A stretch of 64,000 bases of DNA from an uncultured Treponema sp. (GTDB taxonomy: Bacteria > Spirochaetota > Spirochaetia > Treponematales > Treponemataceae): positions 1 to 64,000 of the forward strand of contig CAJUBD010000008.1 in NCBI GenBank assembly GCA_910584475.1. Direction: 5' to 3'. A model generated the notes under the pieces. It saw nothing but the letters and a program-made list of their open reading frames with translations. It made no database searches and was not told where the DNA came from. Positions 34,311 through 42,681 of the stretch are shown piece after piece. Positions within the stretch are counted from its first letter, which is position 1. Every line of letters begins with the position of its first letter. Both the position numbers and the translations under genes were made by a program.

Positions 34311-34652
34311 TTATGCCAGACAACAACCGTCCGCCACTTCCCAACTACCGTCAATCGGCACGCTGTCCTTGGCATTGTAGGACAAAACGCCTTCGCAGTA
34401 TATCATGACAGGATTCACATCCGCGCACTTCAACAATTTGAACAGCGAATCTGCGTCCGTAAATGCCTCGCAGTGACAGCGAACACATTTCACCACGACA
34501 CAATCGCAAAGCCAATTTTCATTCAAAGATTTTTTTATGGCTTTTTTGACGGCCGCCAATTCGGAAGCATTCAACAGCACAATAAAATCGCTCGCGAGCA
34601 ACATTCCGCCGCAATCCACCCTGTCTTGAAATTCAACATTTAAAATCCGCAC
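34311..34652 (-). CDS. small cysteine-rich hypothetical protein
   Basis: A 113-residue protein that starts at GTG 34652 inside a long hairpin (AAAATCCGCAC/GTGTGCGGATTTT), with no ribosome-binding site. ATG at codon 17 is an alternative start. It is cysteine-rich (about ten cysteines, including VKCVRCHCEA), with alternating hydrophobic and helical stretches. Not recognised. It lies in the repeat-rich accessory strip, so it could be a cassette-like small gene. Composition looks protein-like but the start is poor. Confidence 0.45.
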   Translation of the reverse strand: MRILNVEFQDRVDCGGMLLASDFIVLLNASELAAVKKAIKKSLNENWLCDCVVVKCVRCHCEAFTDADSLFKLLKCADVNPVMIYCEGVLSYNAKDSVPIDGSWEVADGCCLA

Positions 34653-34775
34653 AAAAATAGTGTGCGGATTTTAATACGAGTTTTGCAAGAGCGGAGGTTG
34701 AGCGTGTCGAAACCTCCTGCTTGTTGCGCCCAGTTGCGGGTTTCGCTTTGCTGAAAAAAAAACTCGCCTATTTAT
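34641..34775. repeat. hairpin-rich spacer with GGAGGTT palindrome
   Basis: Includes AAAATCCGCAC/GTGTGCGGATTTT around 34641-34674 and a GGAGGTT/AACCTCC palindrome at 34693-34717, whose interior reads GAGCGTGTCGA. The latter resembles extragenic palindromes of the GGTTTCGAC..GCTCAACC type seen in other bacteria. Confidence 0.5.
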
Positions 34776-34850
34776 CGCGATTTTTCATTGCAAAATCGCG
34801 TTTTTAACAGTTCGAAAGTTGAAACTTTCTTCACTGTTAAAAATTAAGGA
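34776..34850 (+). repeat. two-hairpin leader element, orphan copy
   Basis: Hairpin 1 is CGCGATTTT/AAAATCGCG; hairpin 2 is TTAACAGT/ACTGTTAA with core GAAAGTTGAAACTTTC; AAGGA follows. No start codon lies close downstream; it faces the end of the 86-residue gene. Hairpin 2 is almost identical to that before relE. Confidence 0.75.
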
Positions 34851-34887
34851 ACTATTTTTCCGCATACATTTTCTTTTACAAACATAA

Positions 34888-35148
34888 TCACTCCCGAACA
34901 AGCTTGTCAAAACCTTTTATCGCATCCCGCTCAAGAATTTCCTCTGCATAAGGAGAAGTCAAAAGTTCTTCCACAAGTTTCAAAATGCAGATTTCCCTTT
35001 TCGTCCTGCTTCTGAAAACTTTGAGACTTTCGGCCTTTAAATTTCTGTCGCCCGCATGACGATAATCATTGTACAGTTCAGCAAGCCGCGCACGAACGGC
35101 ATTCAGCATATACTTTTTGTCCATTCCCAAATTCCGCTTTGCAACCAT
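34888..35148 (-). CDS. small hypothetical helical protein, 86 aa
   Basis: An 86-residue basic helical protein (NAVRARLAELYNDYRHAGDR, then VFRSRTKREICILKLVEELL). GGAGG with good spacing before ATG 35148 supports translation, and this site is the end of a two-hairpin element (35152-35236). No family recognised; size and composition would fit an antitoxin or small regulator, but no toxin partner adjoins it. It is the only gene inside the 34.7-36.1 kb repeat array. Confidence 0.6.
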   Translation of the reverse strand: MVAKRNLGMDKKYMLNAVRARLAELYNDYRHAGDRNLKAESLKVFRSRTKREICILKLVEELLTSPYAEEILERDAIKGFDKLVRE

Positions 35149-35245
35149 AAATCCTCCATTTTATTTTTACTGCCGAAGAAAATATCAATTTTATTCGGCA
35201 GTAAAAAAGTCGTTTCGTAGTGAAACGAGAAACGACAGTAAATGA

Positions 35246-35459
35246 CGAGTTTTTGAAAAAAACTCGTGTTAAATTAAACGGCGCGAGTTTAGCCGTTTAA
35301 TTTAAACCCTCCTTAATTTTTAACAGTGAAGAAAGTTTCAACTTTCGAACTGTTAAAAAAGTCGTTTCGCAGCGAAGCAAGAAACGGCAGTAAATAAGCG
35401 AGTTTTCAAAGAAAACTCGAGTTAAAATGAGCGACGCAAACCAGTCGCTCATTTTAAAC
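35246..35459. repeat. 214-bp direct repeat, copy 1
   Basis: Identical to 35541-35754 except for two adjacent bases (CC versus TT) near the right end. The two copies start 295 bp apart. Each contains one complete two-hairpin element with flanking palindromes. Confidence 0.9.
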
Positions 35460-35540
35460 GCTCCTTAAAAATTAAGTTCGCAGGAAATGTCAATTTCCGA
35501 CGAACTTAATTTCGCCTACGTAAGCAGGCAATTCAATAAG

Positions 35541-35754
35541 CGAGTTTTTGAAAAAAACTCGTGTTAAATTAAACGGCGCGAGTTTAGCCGTTTAATTTAA
35601 ACCCTCCTTAATTTTTAACAGTGAAGAAAGTTTCAACTTTCGAACTGTTAAAAAAGTCGTTTCGCAGCGAAGCAAGAAACGGCAGTAAATAAGCGAGTTT
35701 TCAAAGAAAACTCGAGTTAAAATGAGCGACGCAAATTAGTCGCTCATTTTAAAC
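35541..35754. repeat. 214-bp direct repeat, copy 2
   Basis: Second copy of the repeat at 35246-35459. The 81-bp spacer between copies holds a diverged element with AAGTTCG arms. Confidence 0.9.
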
Positions 35755-36167
35755 CTCCTTAAAAATAAAAAAACTCGAGTCCGCAACGCAAACTCGAGCC
35801 AAAAAATTTCATGACAACCAGACACAACAAAACTTGCTTGCCTGATTCAATTCTGAGACATTGAAAAATTCACTGCTAAAATAAATTCATCACTTTGTCG
35901 CCAAACTTGATTTCGACAATTCCGAATTTTAAAGACAATCCTTGCGTCGAAAACTAATAGCAAATTGACGATGCTTGAGAAGTACAGTAGGCGAGTTTTT
36001 AGCCAAGCAAAACTCGTATCAAAATCAGCAACAGCATTTTGATGCCGACTTTAAATGTTCGCCAAATTAAAAATTCGGCGATGTATATTTATATTATACA
36101 CTATTTTTAAGCGGAATGCAATAGGTTAATTAACTTTTTTTGGGAAAATTTATGTTGTGGGGGAGTT

Positions 36168-37067
36168 TCATTCGGTTAATAAATTGATTGTACCCTTTTC
36201 TATGCGCCTTATCCTATTAGCTCCTGCTTCTTTTAACAAAGCCATAGCTCTTTCAGCCTTGCTTTCCCGAGCCACAACATAGGCTGTTTCCCCCATGTCA
36301 TTTTGCACTTCAAGACTTGCATGCGCTTCTTTTAGTTTGGCAATGATTGCCTTAAGCATTTCTGAGTCGTTGCATTTTGCGGCAATCATAAGTGGCGTAT
36401 ATCCGTGCGCAAATTTCTTCGACACAACATCTTCATGGTTGTCAATCATTTCCTTTATGATGCCCAAAATGATTTCCTTAAACAGCGAATTAGATTTTTG
36501 ATTTTCGTCATTTTTATCTTGTATAGGCTTAGAAATCGTAGACAAATTAAATTTCTTAAATTTTATATATTTTTTCAATGCCGCGGGAAATGCTCCATGT
36601 CCCTTCCCACAGAAAACCCGCATCTCTTTGTTTTTGTCGCATTTTTGTAAAAGTGAATGAAGTTCTTCCAATGTGCAAGAATAAATGTCACAATCAAATT
36701 CTTTGCGAAAAGTATTGAGTGCGGTTATATATGAATTACATGTATTGAATTTTACATGTCCACAGTCTGGCTTTATCAGCCAATCCATAAACGCTTGCTT
36801 TTCTTTTTGATTTTTGTCAAATGTGGCATTCGAATTATCAACAATACTTTTTACGTATTTGCAATGTGGATAGTCGCTGCACCCATAAAAAGGAAATCCC
36901 GTCTTGCCATTAAAACGAAGTTCCAATGTGCCATTGCCGCATGATGGACATTGAGAACCTATGTCTCCTATAGGTTTTATATTCGCATCTTTAGTCATTA
37001 CTTTTCCGCAAGCAATGCAATAAATATGATCGTTGTTATTATATGATCCACAGTGCGGACACTTCAT
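36168..37067 (-). CDS. zinc-ribbon / topoisomerase-type zinc finger / ankyrin protein
   Basis: A 299-residue protein with an unusual domain order. Residues 3-21 are a zinc ribbon (CPHCGS ... CIACGK); 40-70 a topoisomerase-I-type C4 finger (CPSCGNGTLELRFNGKTGFPFYGCSDYPHCKY); 90-180 an unknown helical domain with several cysteines; 210-290 two ankyrin repeats (GYTPLMIAAKCNDSEMLKAIIAKL, GETAYVVARESKAERAMALLKEAGA). It probably binds single-stranded DNA or RNA and a protein partner. It ends a run of minus-strand genes, 18 bp after the nuclease-like gene, in AT-rich DNA. Possibly an effector or adaptor of that locus. Confidence 0.75.
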   Translation of the reverse strand: MKCPHCGSYNNNDHIYCIACGKVMTKDANIKPIGDIGSQCPSCGNGTLELRFNGKTGFPFYGCSDYPHCKYVKSIVDNSNATFDKNQKEKQAFMDWLIKPDCGHVKFNTCNSYITALNTFRKEFDCDIYSCTLEELHSLLQKCDKNKEMRVFCGKGHGAFPAALKKYIKFKKFNLSTISKPIQDKNDENQKSNSLFKEIILGIIKEMIDNHEDVVSKKFAHGYTPLMIAAKCNDSEMLKAIIAKLKEAHASLEVQNDMGETAYVVARESKAERAMALLKEAGANRIRRIEKGTINLLTE

Positions 37068-37085
37068 TTTTTATCTCCTATAATT

Positions 37086-38099
37086 TTACTTATTTATGTT
37101 TCGCAGTAATTCTAGTGCTTTTTGTATCGTCTCGCTGTCAGTTTTGTTTGCGCCAGCGATTCTTTTTAGTGCTTCTTCGCCATAGCCATTTTGTGTTATC
37201 CATTTGCCAGCAGACGCCTTTGTATCAAATGAATTGGGCTTCCAATTCTCACCATTATTCCTCATAACCTGTTTGACATCTTTTGGATCAAAATGTGGAT
37301 TGGCGAATTGTTCGTAATATTTTACGAATGTGGACATGCCGACTGTCCGTATATATTCTTGCAATTTATCCAAATCACCTTTTTTTTCTTTTCCAGCTAG
37401 CGGTATGTGAACAATCGTTCCATGTATCTTTGGTGCAAAAACTTCGGCAGGGACTTTTTTCACAATCTGTATATCAAACTCTTTCATCACCTCATCAAAT
37501 TCCGCCTCGTCGTATTTTGAGGTAAATTCCTTTTTAAGCAGTCCAATTATCAGTTCTTTTGAATTAGTAATTTCTTCACGCAAATTTTTGATATTCAGTG
37601 CCGAACGAATTTTCTCCGCAATAAATTCATGTACTTTTTCGCTGTCAAATTGCTTTTTACTGAAAAGTTCCACGAATTTCGCACCGAGTTCGCTATCTTT
37701 TTCAAATGGGATTTCAAGACAGTTACGTTCGTTTTCTTCATCGCTTTTAATAACATCGTAATCGTAGATGTACAACTTGTCGCAGACAAGGATGCCGATC
37801 TTAACAAGCTTTAACTGATTAAGATAACTGAATAACTGTCCTTGCCCTGCACTGCGAGAAAGCGTATGTTGTTTTAACTCCACAACCGCCACATCTTTTC
37901 CATTTTGCTGAATTACGATGTCCGCCTTTTTCTTTCCGACACCCATTTTCACTGGCTTCTGTTTGACAAATTCGCAATCACCACCATGAAGCATCTTTCG
38001 TAACTTTGACTCCCATAATGCCTGAATTATATCCTCTTTGCTGTATCTATTATTTTTAAAATCATCTACGATTTCATTCCAAACTTCCATATAATCCAT
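37086..38099 (-). CDS. HsdR-N-like PD-(D/E)XK nuclease-domain protein
   Basis: A 337-residue cytoplasmic protein. Residues about 25-130 look like the N-terminal nuclease domain of type I restriction subunits: an early Glu/Trp helix, KKADIVIQQNGKDVAVVELKQ (catalytic D and E-x-K) and GQGQLFSYLNQLKL. The rest is helical with no helicase motor, so it is not a full HsdR. The C-terminal 100 residues (DVKQVMRNNGENWKPNSFDTKAS..) may be a DNA-binding or effector part. ATG 38099 is chosen because AAGGAG lies six bases upstream; an upstream GTG is in frame. Neighbouring genes suggest a defence role. Confidence 0.7.
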   Translation of the reverse strand: MDYMEVWNEIVDDFKNNRYSKEDIIQALWESKLRKMLHGGDCEFVKQKPVKMGVGKKKADIVIQQNGKDVAVVELKQHTLSRSAGQGQLFSYLNQLKLVKIGILVCDKLYIYDYDVIKSDEENERNCLEIPFEKDSELGAKFVELFSKKQFDSEKVHEFIAEKIRSALNIKNLREEITNSKELIIGLLKKEFTSKYDEAEFDEVMKEFDIQIVKKVPAEVFAPKIHGTIVHIPLAGKEKKGDLDKLQEYIRTVGMSTFVKYYEQFANPHFDPKDVKQVMRNNGENWKPNSFDTKASAGKWITQNGYGEEALKRIAGANKTDSETIQKALELLRNINK

Positions 38100-38136
38100 T
38101 TTCAACTCCTTTACACTTTCTTCACACACGATGTAT

Positions 38137-38547
38137 TTATTTTACATTTTTTTTATGCAGAATCACTTTTAGTTTTTCGCTGTCTTTTATTTTCTTTTCA
38201 AATTCATTGACCAAAACCCGAAGTCCTGGAATCGAATCTTCAAGATAAAGTCGCACCGACTGCAAGGCTTTTTTCAGTCCGTCATCTCCATAATCTTTTT
38301 GTATTTGCTCAAAATAATAACGCACAGAATCTTTGCTCATACTCATACCTAGACGTTTGCCTTCTCGCATACATAAAAAAGCATGAATATACATCATTGC
38401 AGAGTCAGAGTTCATTTCCGTTTCATCATGAATGGATTTTGCCACCCACTGCTTAAATTCAACGGTGGGATTTTTTAAACGAGAAATATACTGCGCCTTT
38501 TCGTAGCAAAGTTTTACCATTTTATGCGTGATTTCACCTTTGGGCAT
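38137..38547 (-). CDS. helical protein resembling the N-terminal 'head' of McrA/HNH nucleases
   Basis: A 136-residue helical protein: THKMVKLCYEKAQYISR, then SAMMYIHAFLCMREGKRLGM, then SVRYYFEQIQKDYGDDGLKKALQSVRLYLE. This pattern resembles a helical domain often found in front of HNH or ScoMcrA-type endonucleases, but here no nuclease domain follows in the same chain. It starts at ATG 38547 (AGAGGAAAAGG upstream), 22 bp after the ADP-ribosylglycohydrolase stop, and the nuclease-like gene starts 38 bp after its end. Perhaps the recognition and cleavage parts are split over two genes. Family link is tentative. Confidence 0.55.
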   Translation of the reverse strand: MPKGEITHKMVKLCYEKAQYISRLKNPTVEFKQWVAKSIHDETEMNSDSAMMYIHAFLCMREGKRLGMSMSKDSVRYYFEQIQKDYGDDGLKKALQSVRLYLEDSIPGLRVLVNEFEKKIKDSEKLKVILHKKNVK

Positions 38548-38569
38548 TTTCCTTTTCCTCTCCGCTTTT

Positions 38570-39382
38570 TCACTTCTCTCGCCGCGCGCGAATCCGCACA
38601 TTCTCAAACGCGTCCATCAGTTCGTGCATTTCCTTCGTCGTGAGTTCGATGCATTTTTTGAAAAACGCCTCGTCAATTCCATAGAACGCTTCTGCCATTG
38701 CGCAGGCGATGGCCGCCAAAGTGTCGCTGTCTCCGCCTAGCGAGACCGCCGTCCGCGCCACGTCCTCAAAGTCGTTCCCTTCAAAAAATGCCGCGAACGC
38801 TTGCGGAACAGTTCCCTGACAACTTACATCGAATGTGTATGTGGGGCGGATTTCGTCGCAGGTTTTGCCCAAATCATAGCCGAATTCTTTTTCCACATAT
38901 TCCTTGACTTCTTCCTTCGACTTTCCGTTTCGCAAAAGCCAAATCGCCGCCGCGACGCTCTCCGCGCCTTTCACGCCTTCCGCATGGTTGTGCGTAACTT
39001 CCGCAGACCAGCGAGCCACTTCGCGCGTCCGCCCCAGCGTTTCAAACATCCAGCCGACCGAACTTACGCGCATCGCAGAACCGTTTCCCCAGCTGTTGTA
39101 CGGCTCGGTCTCTCCGTGGAAAAGCCATTTGCGAAATCGTCCGCCATAGCCCGCATCGGGATATTTTTCTCCCCAAAAATGCATCGACTGTATCATCGCG
39201 TTTTTCATCGTCCGCTCGTCCGCGTCCAAGCCTGCCTTCAAGATTCCATCGCAAATCGCAATCGTCATCACCGAATCATCAGTGAAACACGAGCCCTCGC
39301 AAAAAAGCGGAAAATCCTTCGCCTTGTAATTGTCGAACTCATAAGGCTCGCCGATGATGTCTCCCAAAATCGCTCCGTACAT
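38570..39382 (-). CDS. ADP-ribosylglycohydrolase family protein
   Basis: A 270-residue protein of the DraG/ARH family. Metal-binding motifs are visible: GAILGDIIGEPYE at the N-terminus, CFTDDSVMT near residue 45, HNHAEGVKGAESVAAAIW in the middle, and GGDSDTLAAIACAMAEA near residue 220. Such enzymes remove ADP-ribose from proteins or nucleic acids. AAAGGAGG four bases before ATG 39382 fixes the start. It heads a close run of genes with a McrA-head-like and a nuclease-like protein, suggesting a link with reversible ADP-ribosylation in defence, although these enzymes also occur alone as housekeeping genes. Confidence 0.88.
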   Translation of the reverse strand: MYGAILGDIIGEPYEFDNYKAKDFPLFCEGSCFTDDSVMTIAICDGILKAGLDADERTMKNAMIQSMHFWGEKYPDAGYGGRFRKWLFHGETEPYNSWGNGSAMRVSSVGWMFETLGRTREVARWSAEVTHNHAEGVKGAESVAAAIWLLRNGKSKEEVKEYVEKEFGYDLGKTCDEIRPTYTFDVSCQGTVPQAFAAFFEGNDFEDVARTAVSLGGDSDTLAAIACAMAEAFYGIDEAFFKKCIELTTKEMHELMDAFENVRIRARREK

Positions 39383-39576
39383 AATGCCTCCTTTTGGTTG
39401 GAAATTTATTTTCTTCATGCGTTTGCCCAGTTCATTCCCACTGACTTGACAAATTTACTTTTTTGTTCGCAACATCATAAAAAGCTTTTATAATGTTTTT
39501 ATACAAATACTTTACACATTTTCACAAATAAATTCCATACGCCGTTTACGTTTTTATTATTTTCAACATCAATCCT

Positions 39577-39804
39577 TTACAAATTCTTTGTAAATTCACA
39601 AGTGGGATAATTTGCGCAACCCAAAAAAATGCCAAATGGACCTTTACGCCGTTTTAGTTCACCTTTGCATTTTGGGCATATCGCATCTTGTGTAAATTTG
39701 CAACGAGGATAATTCGGACAAGCCAAAAAAAATCCTCTTGCGCCTGAACGCAGAACCAATTCGCTACCACATTTATCACAATAAAACGCTCCGTCAAATT
39801 GCAT
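39577..39804 (-). CDS. double topoisomerase-type zinc-ribbon protein
   Basis: A 75-residue protein made of two C4 zinc fingers of the topoisomerase I C-terminal type: CDKCGSELVL ... FFLACPNYPRCKF and CPKCKGELKR ... IFLGCANYPTCEF. These fingers bind single-stranded DNA. The same finger type occurs in the ankyrin protein at 36168-37067. GGAG before ATG 39804 supports the start, and the preceding gene ends 15 bp upstream, so both are probably co-transcribed. As a free-standing pair of fingers it may be a DNA adaptor. Confidence 0.8.
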   Translation of the reverse strand: MQFDGAFYCDKCGSELVLRSGARGFFLACPNYPRCKFTQDAICPKCKGELKRRKGPFGIFLGCANYPTCEFTKNL

Positions 39805-39818
39805 AACGGTCTCCTAAA

Positions 39819-40217
39819 TTAACAGTTGATGTATTTTATTGGTCTTCCGAGTTCAAATTGAATTGAACATTCTTTTCCTACCCATTCAGGCTTTGTCGGA
39901 TTTCCTGTAAAAGCCCATCTGCCAAAAAGTTTAAACGGCATATCAAATTTTTTAAAAGTTTCTTCCAAACCAGTGCGGTCTTCGGTCGCAGGATGCCATT
40001 CTATTGGATTGAAAACAGCCTTGATGAGTCCGTCTGCAAAAGCCACGACATATTTTGCCGAATTCATTTTTTCCAAATCTTCTTGTGGAATAAACCAAAA
40101 ACCTCGTGTCGCGTCATATTCCGAAAGCCCTCTCTTGCAATAATTGTTGTAACTTTTCGTAATATTTACAACCATCACTTTTTCGTTCCCGAAATCCACT
40201 TCATTTTGATTATTCAT
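39819..40217 (-). CDS. PUA/EVE-like small protein (putative modified-base reader)
   Basis: A 132-residue protein. The pattern VVNITKSYNNYCKRGLSEYDATRGFWFI, YVVAFADGLIKAVF, W-x-P, then GRWAFTG..WVGKECSIQF resembles a PUA/ASCH/EVE-like domain that I know from restriction-related and HNH proteins, where ATRGxW is the signature. Such domains can read modified nucleotides. ATG 40217 follows GGAGGAG. It opens the minus-strand run of zinc-ribbon, ADP-ribosylglycohydrolase and nuclease-like genes. The assignment rests on pattern similarity only. Confidence 0.55.
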   Translation of the reverse strand: MNNQNEVDFGNEKVMVVNITKSYNNYCKRGLSEYDATRGFWFIPQEDLEKMNSAKYVVAFADGLIKAVFNPIEWHPATEDRTGLEETFKKFDMPFKLFGRWAFTGNPTKPEWVGKECSIQFELGRPIKYINC

Positions 40218-40380
40218 CTTTTTCTCCTCCGCCCAGCCATTCCCATGCCTAGGCACATTTATATTTCTCATTCACCGCAAACTGCGACGAATAAAATCCT
40301 ATTTTGTTATTCTGCAAGCGTTCATAACTCTTGCAAATTTATTGCTTTGCGCGATCGTTTTATTAAACCACCGCCGTCTG

Positions 40381-41817
40381 CTAAAAGGCAAATCCGCAGC
40401 CCAATGAACCGACAACGCCGAGAGTGCTTTTGTAAGAAACGCCCAAGCGCAACAAATATCTATCATCGTTTATCAGCCACTGCACTTCACCGCCCGCTTT
40501 CCATGCGAATCCAGTGTCACTCGTACTTTCATCGAGTATCCCACGCCCCACTCCTCCGACCGCACACAAAATAAAACCATCGAAAAGGTCAACTCCAAAT
40601 CCCACATTACCCGAAAATTCATCGAACAAAATGTCAAAGACATCGACAGAAAGCATAGTCACAATTGATGATTTGGAAATATGTTCATATCCAAAGCCAC
40701 CTCCCCATCTTTTCCCAAAATCGCTTAACGGACGATCTATGCCAATGAACAGTACATGGCTGCCATAACCTCTATACAGATGGCTTCCGATATTTTCCCA
40801 AAAACGTCTCCACCCTCCGCCATTTCTCACTTTTCGGGAAGTGTAATTGTTTTGTGTCTTTTTTGCTTTTTGCGTTGTTTGCGTGTTTTCATATGCACTT
40901 ACCACTCGTGCGTTTTCTTTTTCAAGCGCAGATTGCGCACTTTGCGCCATCAAATGACCTTGTGCAGCGGCTTCTTTATACCAATAAAGCGCTTGGCTTT
41001 TATTTTGTATTGTGCCTAAACCATTCTCGTAGCACTTGCCGAGCATATATTGTGCCACCGCATTTCCCTGCTCTGCCGACTTCTTGTACCATTTGAACGC
41101 CTGTGCGTAGTTCCTTGTTGTGCCAAGTCCATTTTCATAGCACAAACCGAGCCTGTGTTGAGCATCCGCATTTCCTTGCTCCGCGGACTTCTTGAACCAC
41201 ACGAATGCCTGCGTGTAGTCTTACTTTGTGCCTATGCCAAACTGATAAAATCTGCCGAGTGAATGTTGCGCATATGCATTTCCTTGCTCCGCCAATTTCT
41301 TGTACCACTCGATTGCTTGCGTATAGTCTTGCTTTGTGCCTATGCCATTCTCGTAGCAACGAGCAAGTCTACTCTGCGCCTCCGTATTACCCTGCTCCGC
41401 CGATTTCTTGTACCATACAAACGCCAGCACGTGGTCTTTCGTTGTGCCAATGCCACTTGCGTAGCACAAACCAAGATTGCTTTGTGCAGCCGCATTTCCC
41501 TGCTTCGCCGCTTTCTCGAACCACTCGAATGCTTTTTTGCCGTTCTTTCTAGTTCCCCAGCCATTGAGACAACACACCCCCACGACATACTGCGTGTGCG
41601 GAATCTCGAGTTTCGCGCTCTTTTCATAACGTTTGTAAAGTTCTTTCGCCTTCGCCGTATCGCCCGCCACATGCGCCGCCCTTATTTCGTCCCATGCACT
41701 GTCATCGTAGTTTGATGAAAACAACGAAAACTGCGGCGCAGGCGCATTCTGCGCCAAAGCGGCGGTTAATGAAAAAAGACAAGCGAGCGATAGCAAAAGT
41801 TTTCTTCTGTGATTCAT
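40381..41817 (-). pseudogene. Sel1-repeat exported protein interrupted by an in-frame TAA
   Basis: Reads as one frame of about 478 codons with a single TAA at 41223-41221. The signal peptide (MNHRRKLLLSLACLFSLTAALA) and Sel1 repeats (A-x2-WYKKSAEQGNAxAQ-xLGxCYENGxGT, about seven in total) run straight across the stop. At the stop, other repeats have GTKQDYTQA (CAA); here CAA has become TAA. The C-terminal 150 residues are beta-rich with alternating aromatic residues, perhaps an outer-membrane-like domain. Either a recent nonsense mutation or a readthrough site. ATG 41817 has AAGGGA before it. It is the last gene of the envelope operon. Confidence 0.75.
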
Positions 41818-41825
41818 GATTCCCT

Positions 41826-42539
41826 TCAAAAAATTTGTTTGCGCTTTACAAATTTGCTATCCTTATTTGCGCTCTGCTGCTCATCTTTATTGCCGTAAAA
41901 AAGTTTTGGAACTAGACACAAAATCAAGCAAATTACAACGAAAAACAAAACAAGCATACATAGAAAAGATTCAACGCTTCCAAAAAATTTTTTCACAAAG
42001 TCTTTTAACCATTTCCAATTCTTTCCCATAAAACAGCATACTTGTAAAACGAAATTCGCTCCAGCACACACGGCAAGCACAATAGAGCCGAACATCGTTA
42101 TTTTTGTAACAGAATAATCGTAAGCGTCAAGCGAGAAAAAAGTTTTGCATTTGCCCTTCGTGTTCAAAAACACTTTGTACAAGTCGCCGCTGAATTCGTT
42201 TTCCAAAAGGTCAATATGCGCTTCCCAGTTTTTCTGCCAAAACGCCGAACCTTTGTTCATATAAACCCAAAGCCACGAAAACAAAAACGAAAAGAAAGAA
42301 GTGAGGCACAAATAAAACTGTTTCGTAACTAGACAAACCCCAGAAGGCTCTTCAATGCCAAGCACAAAGAAAAACGCTGTAAACGAAGCCAAAATGAACG
42401 CCCAATAATAAGTGCCACGCTTCCAAAACAAGTCTATTTCAAACTTGCGGATTTCGTGCGCCAACTCAAACGCTTTTTTCTTTGCTTCGCATTCTGTTTT
42501 TCCTTTTGGGAAATTCATTTTTTTGTAATATTCATCCAT
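41826..42539 (-). CDS. RipA-family (octameric) membrane protein, putative
   Basis: A 237-residue protein with four hydrophobic segments at about 48-68, 77-98, 150-172 and 190-215. The cytoplasmic part between segments 2 and 3 contains W-x-YMNKGSAFWQKNWEAHIDLLE followed by GDLYKVF, a combination I associate with the RipA-like small membrane protein family. It is known in Francisella as a cytoplasmic-membrane protein needed for intracellular growth; its biochemical role is unclear. ATG 42539 follows GGAGG. It sits between an LPP20-like lipoprotein gene and the Sel1 gene. Confidence 0.65.
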   Translation of the reverse strand: MDEYYKKMNFPKGKTECEAKKKAFELAHEIRKFEIDLFWKRGTYYWAFILASFTAFFFVLGIEEPSGVCLVTKQFYLCLTSFFSFLFSWLWVYMNKGSAFWQKNWEAHIDLLENEFSGDLYKVFLNTKGKCKTFFSLDAYDYSVTKITMFGSIVLAVCAGANFVLQVCCFMGKNWKWLKDFVKKFFGSVESFLCMLVLFFVVICLILCLVPKLFYGNKDEQQSANKDSKFVKRKQIF

Positions 42540-42681
42540 AAATCTTCCTCCAAAATATTGTATATGTTCAGAAACTGACAGAGTTTCTGAGCACACCCAT
42601 TATTAAAAACTCTGTTCCATGCACAATACGCTTCGGATTTATGCGCTTTGTCCAATAAACAAAGCGTAATTTTATTTTCTG

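Larger units (their letters stand above)
35152..35760 (-). repeat. array of four two-hairpin elements and spacer palindromes
   Basis: On the minus strand elements lie at 35236-35152 (leading the 86-residue gene), 35388-35308, 35530-35460 and 35683-35603. Hairpin 1 pairs GCCGTTTC or GTCGTTTC with GAAACG; hairpin 2 varies (TTTTTACTGCCGAA, TTAACAGT, AAGTTCG arms) around a core like GAAAGTTGAAACTTTC. Between them lie AAATTAAACGGC/GCCGTTTAATTT, AAAATGAGCGAC/GTCGCTCATTTT and CGAGTTTT/AAAACTCG hairpins. No gene is present in 35149-36167 apart from this array; 35760-36167 shows only weak AACTCG repeats. Confidence 0.75.

Noticed and set aside
35246..35754. CRISPR array
   Set aside because: Only two long copies with internal palindromes, 295-bp period, no 25-40 bp repeat with uniform spacers, no cas genes.
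34776..35760. True integron cassette array
   Set aside because: Not claimed as such: no integrase gene in the window, hairpin 2 is shorter than known attC sites, and the same element precedes core rnf genes.
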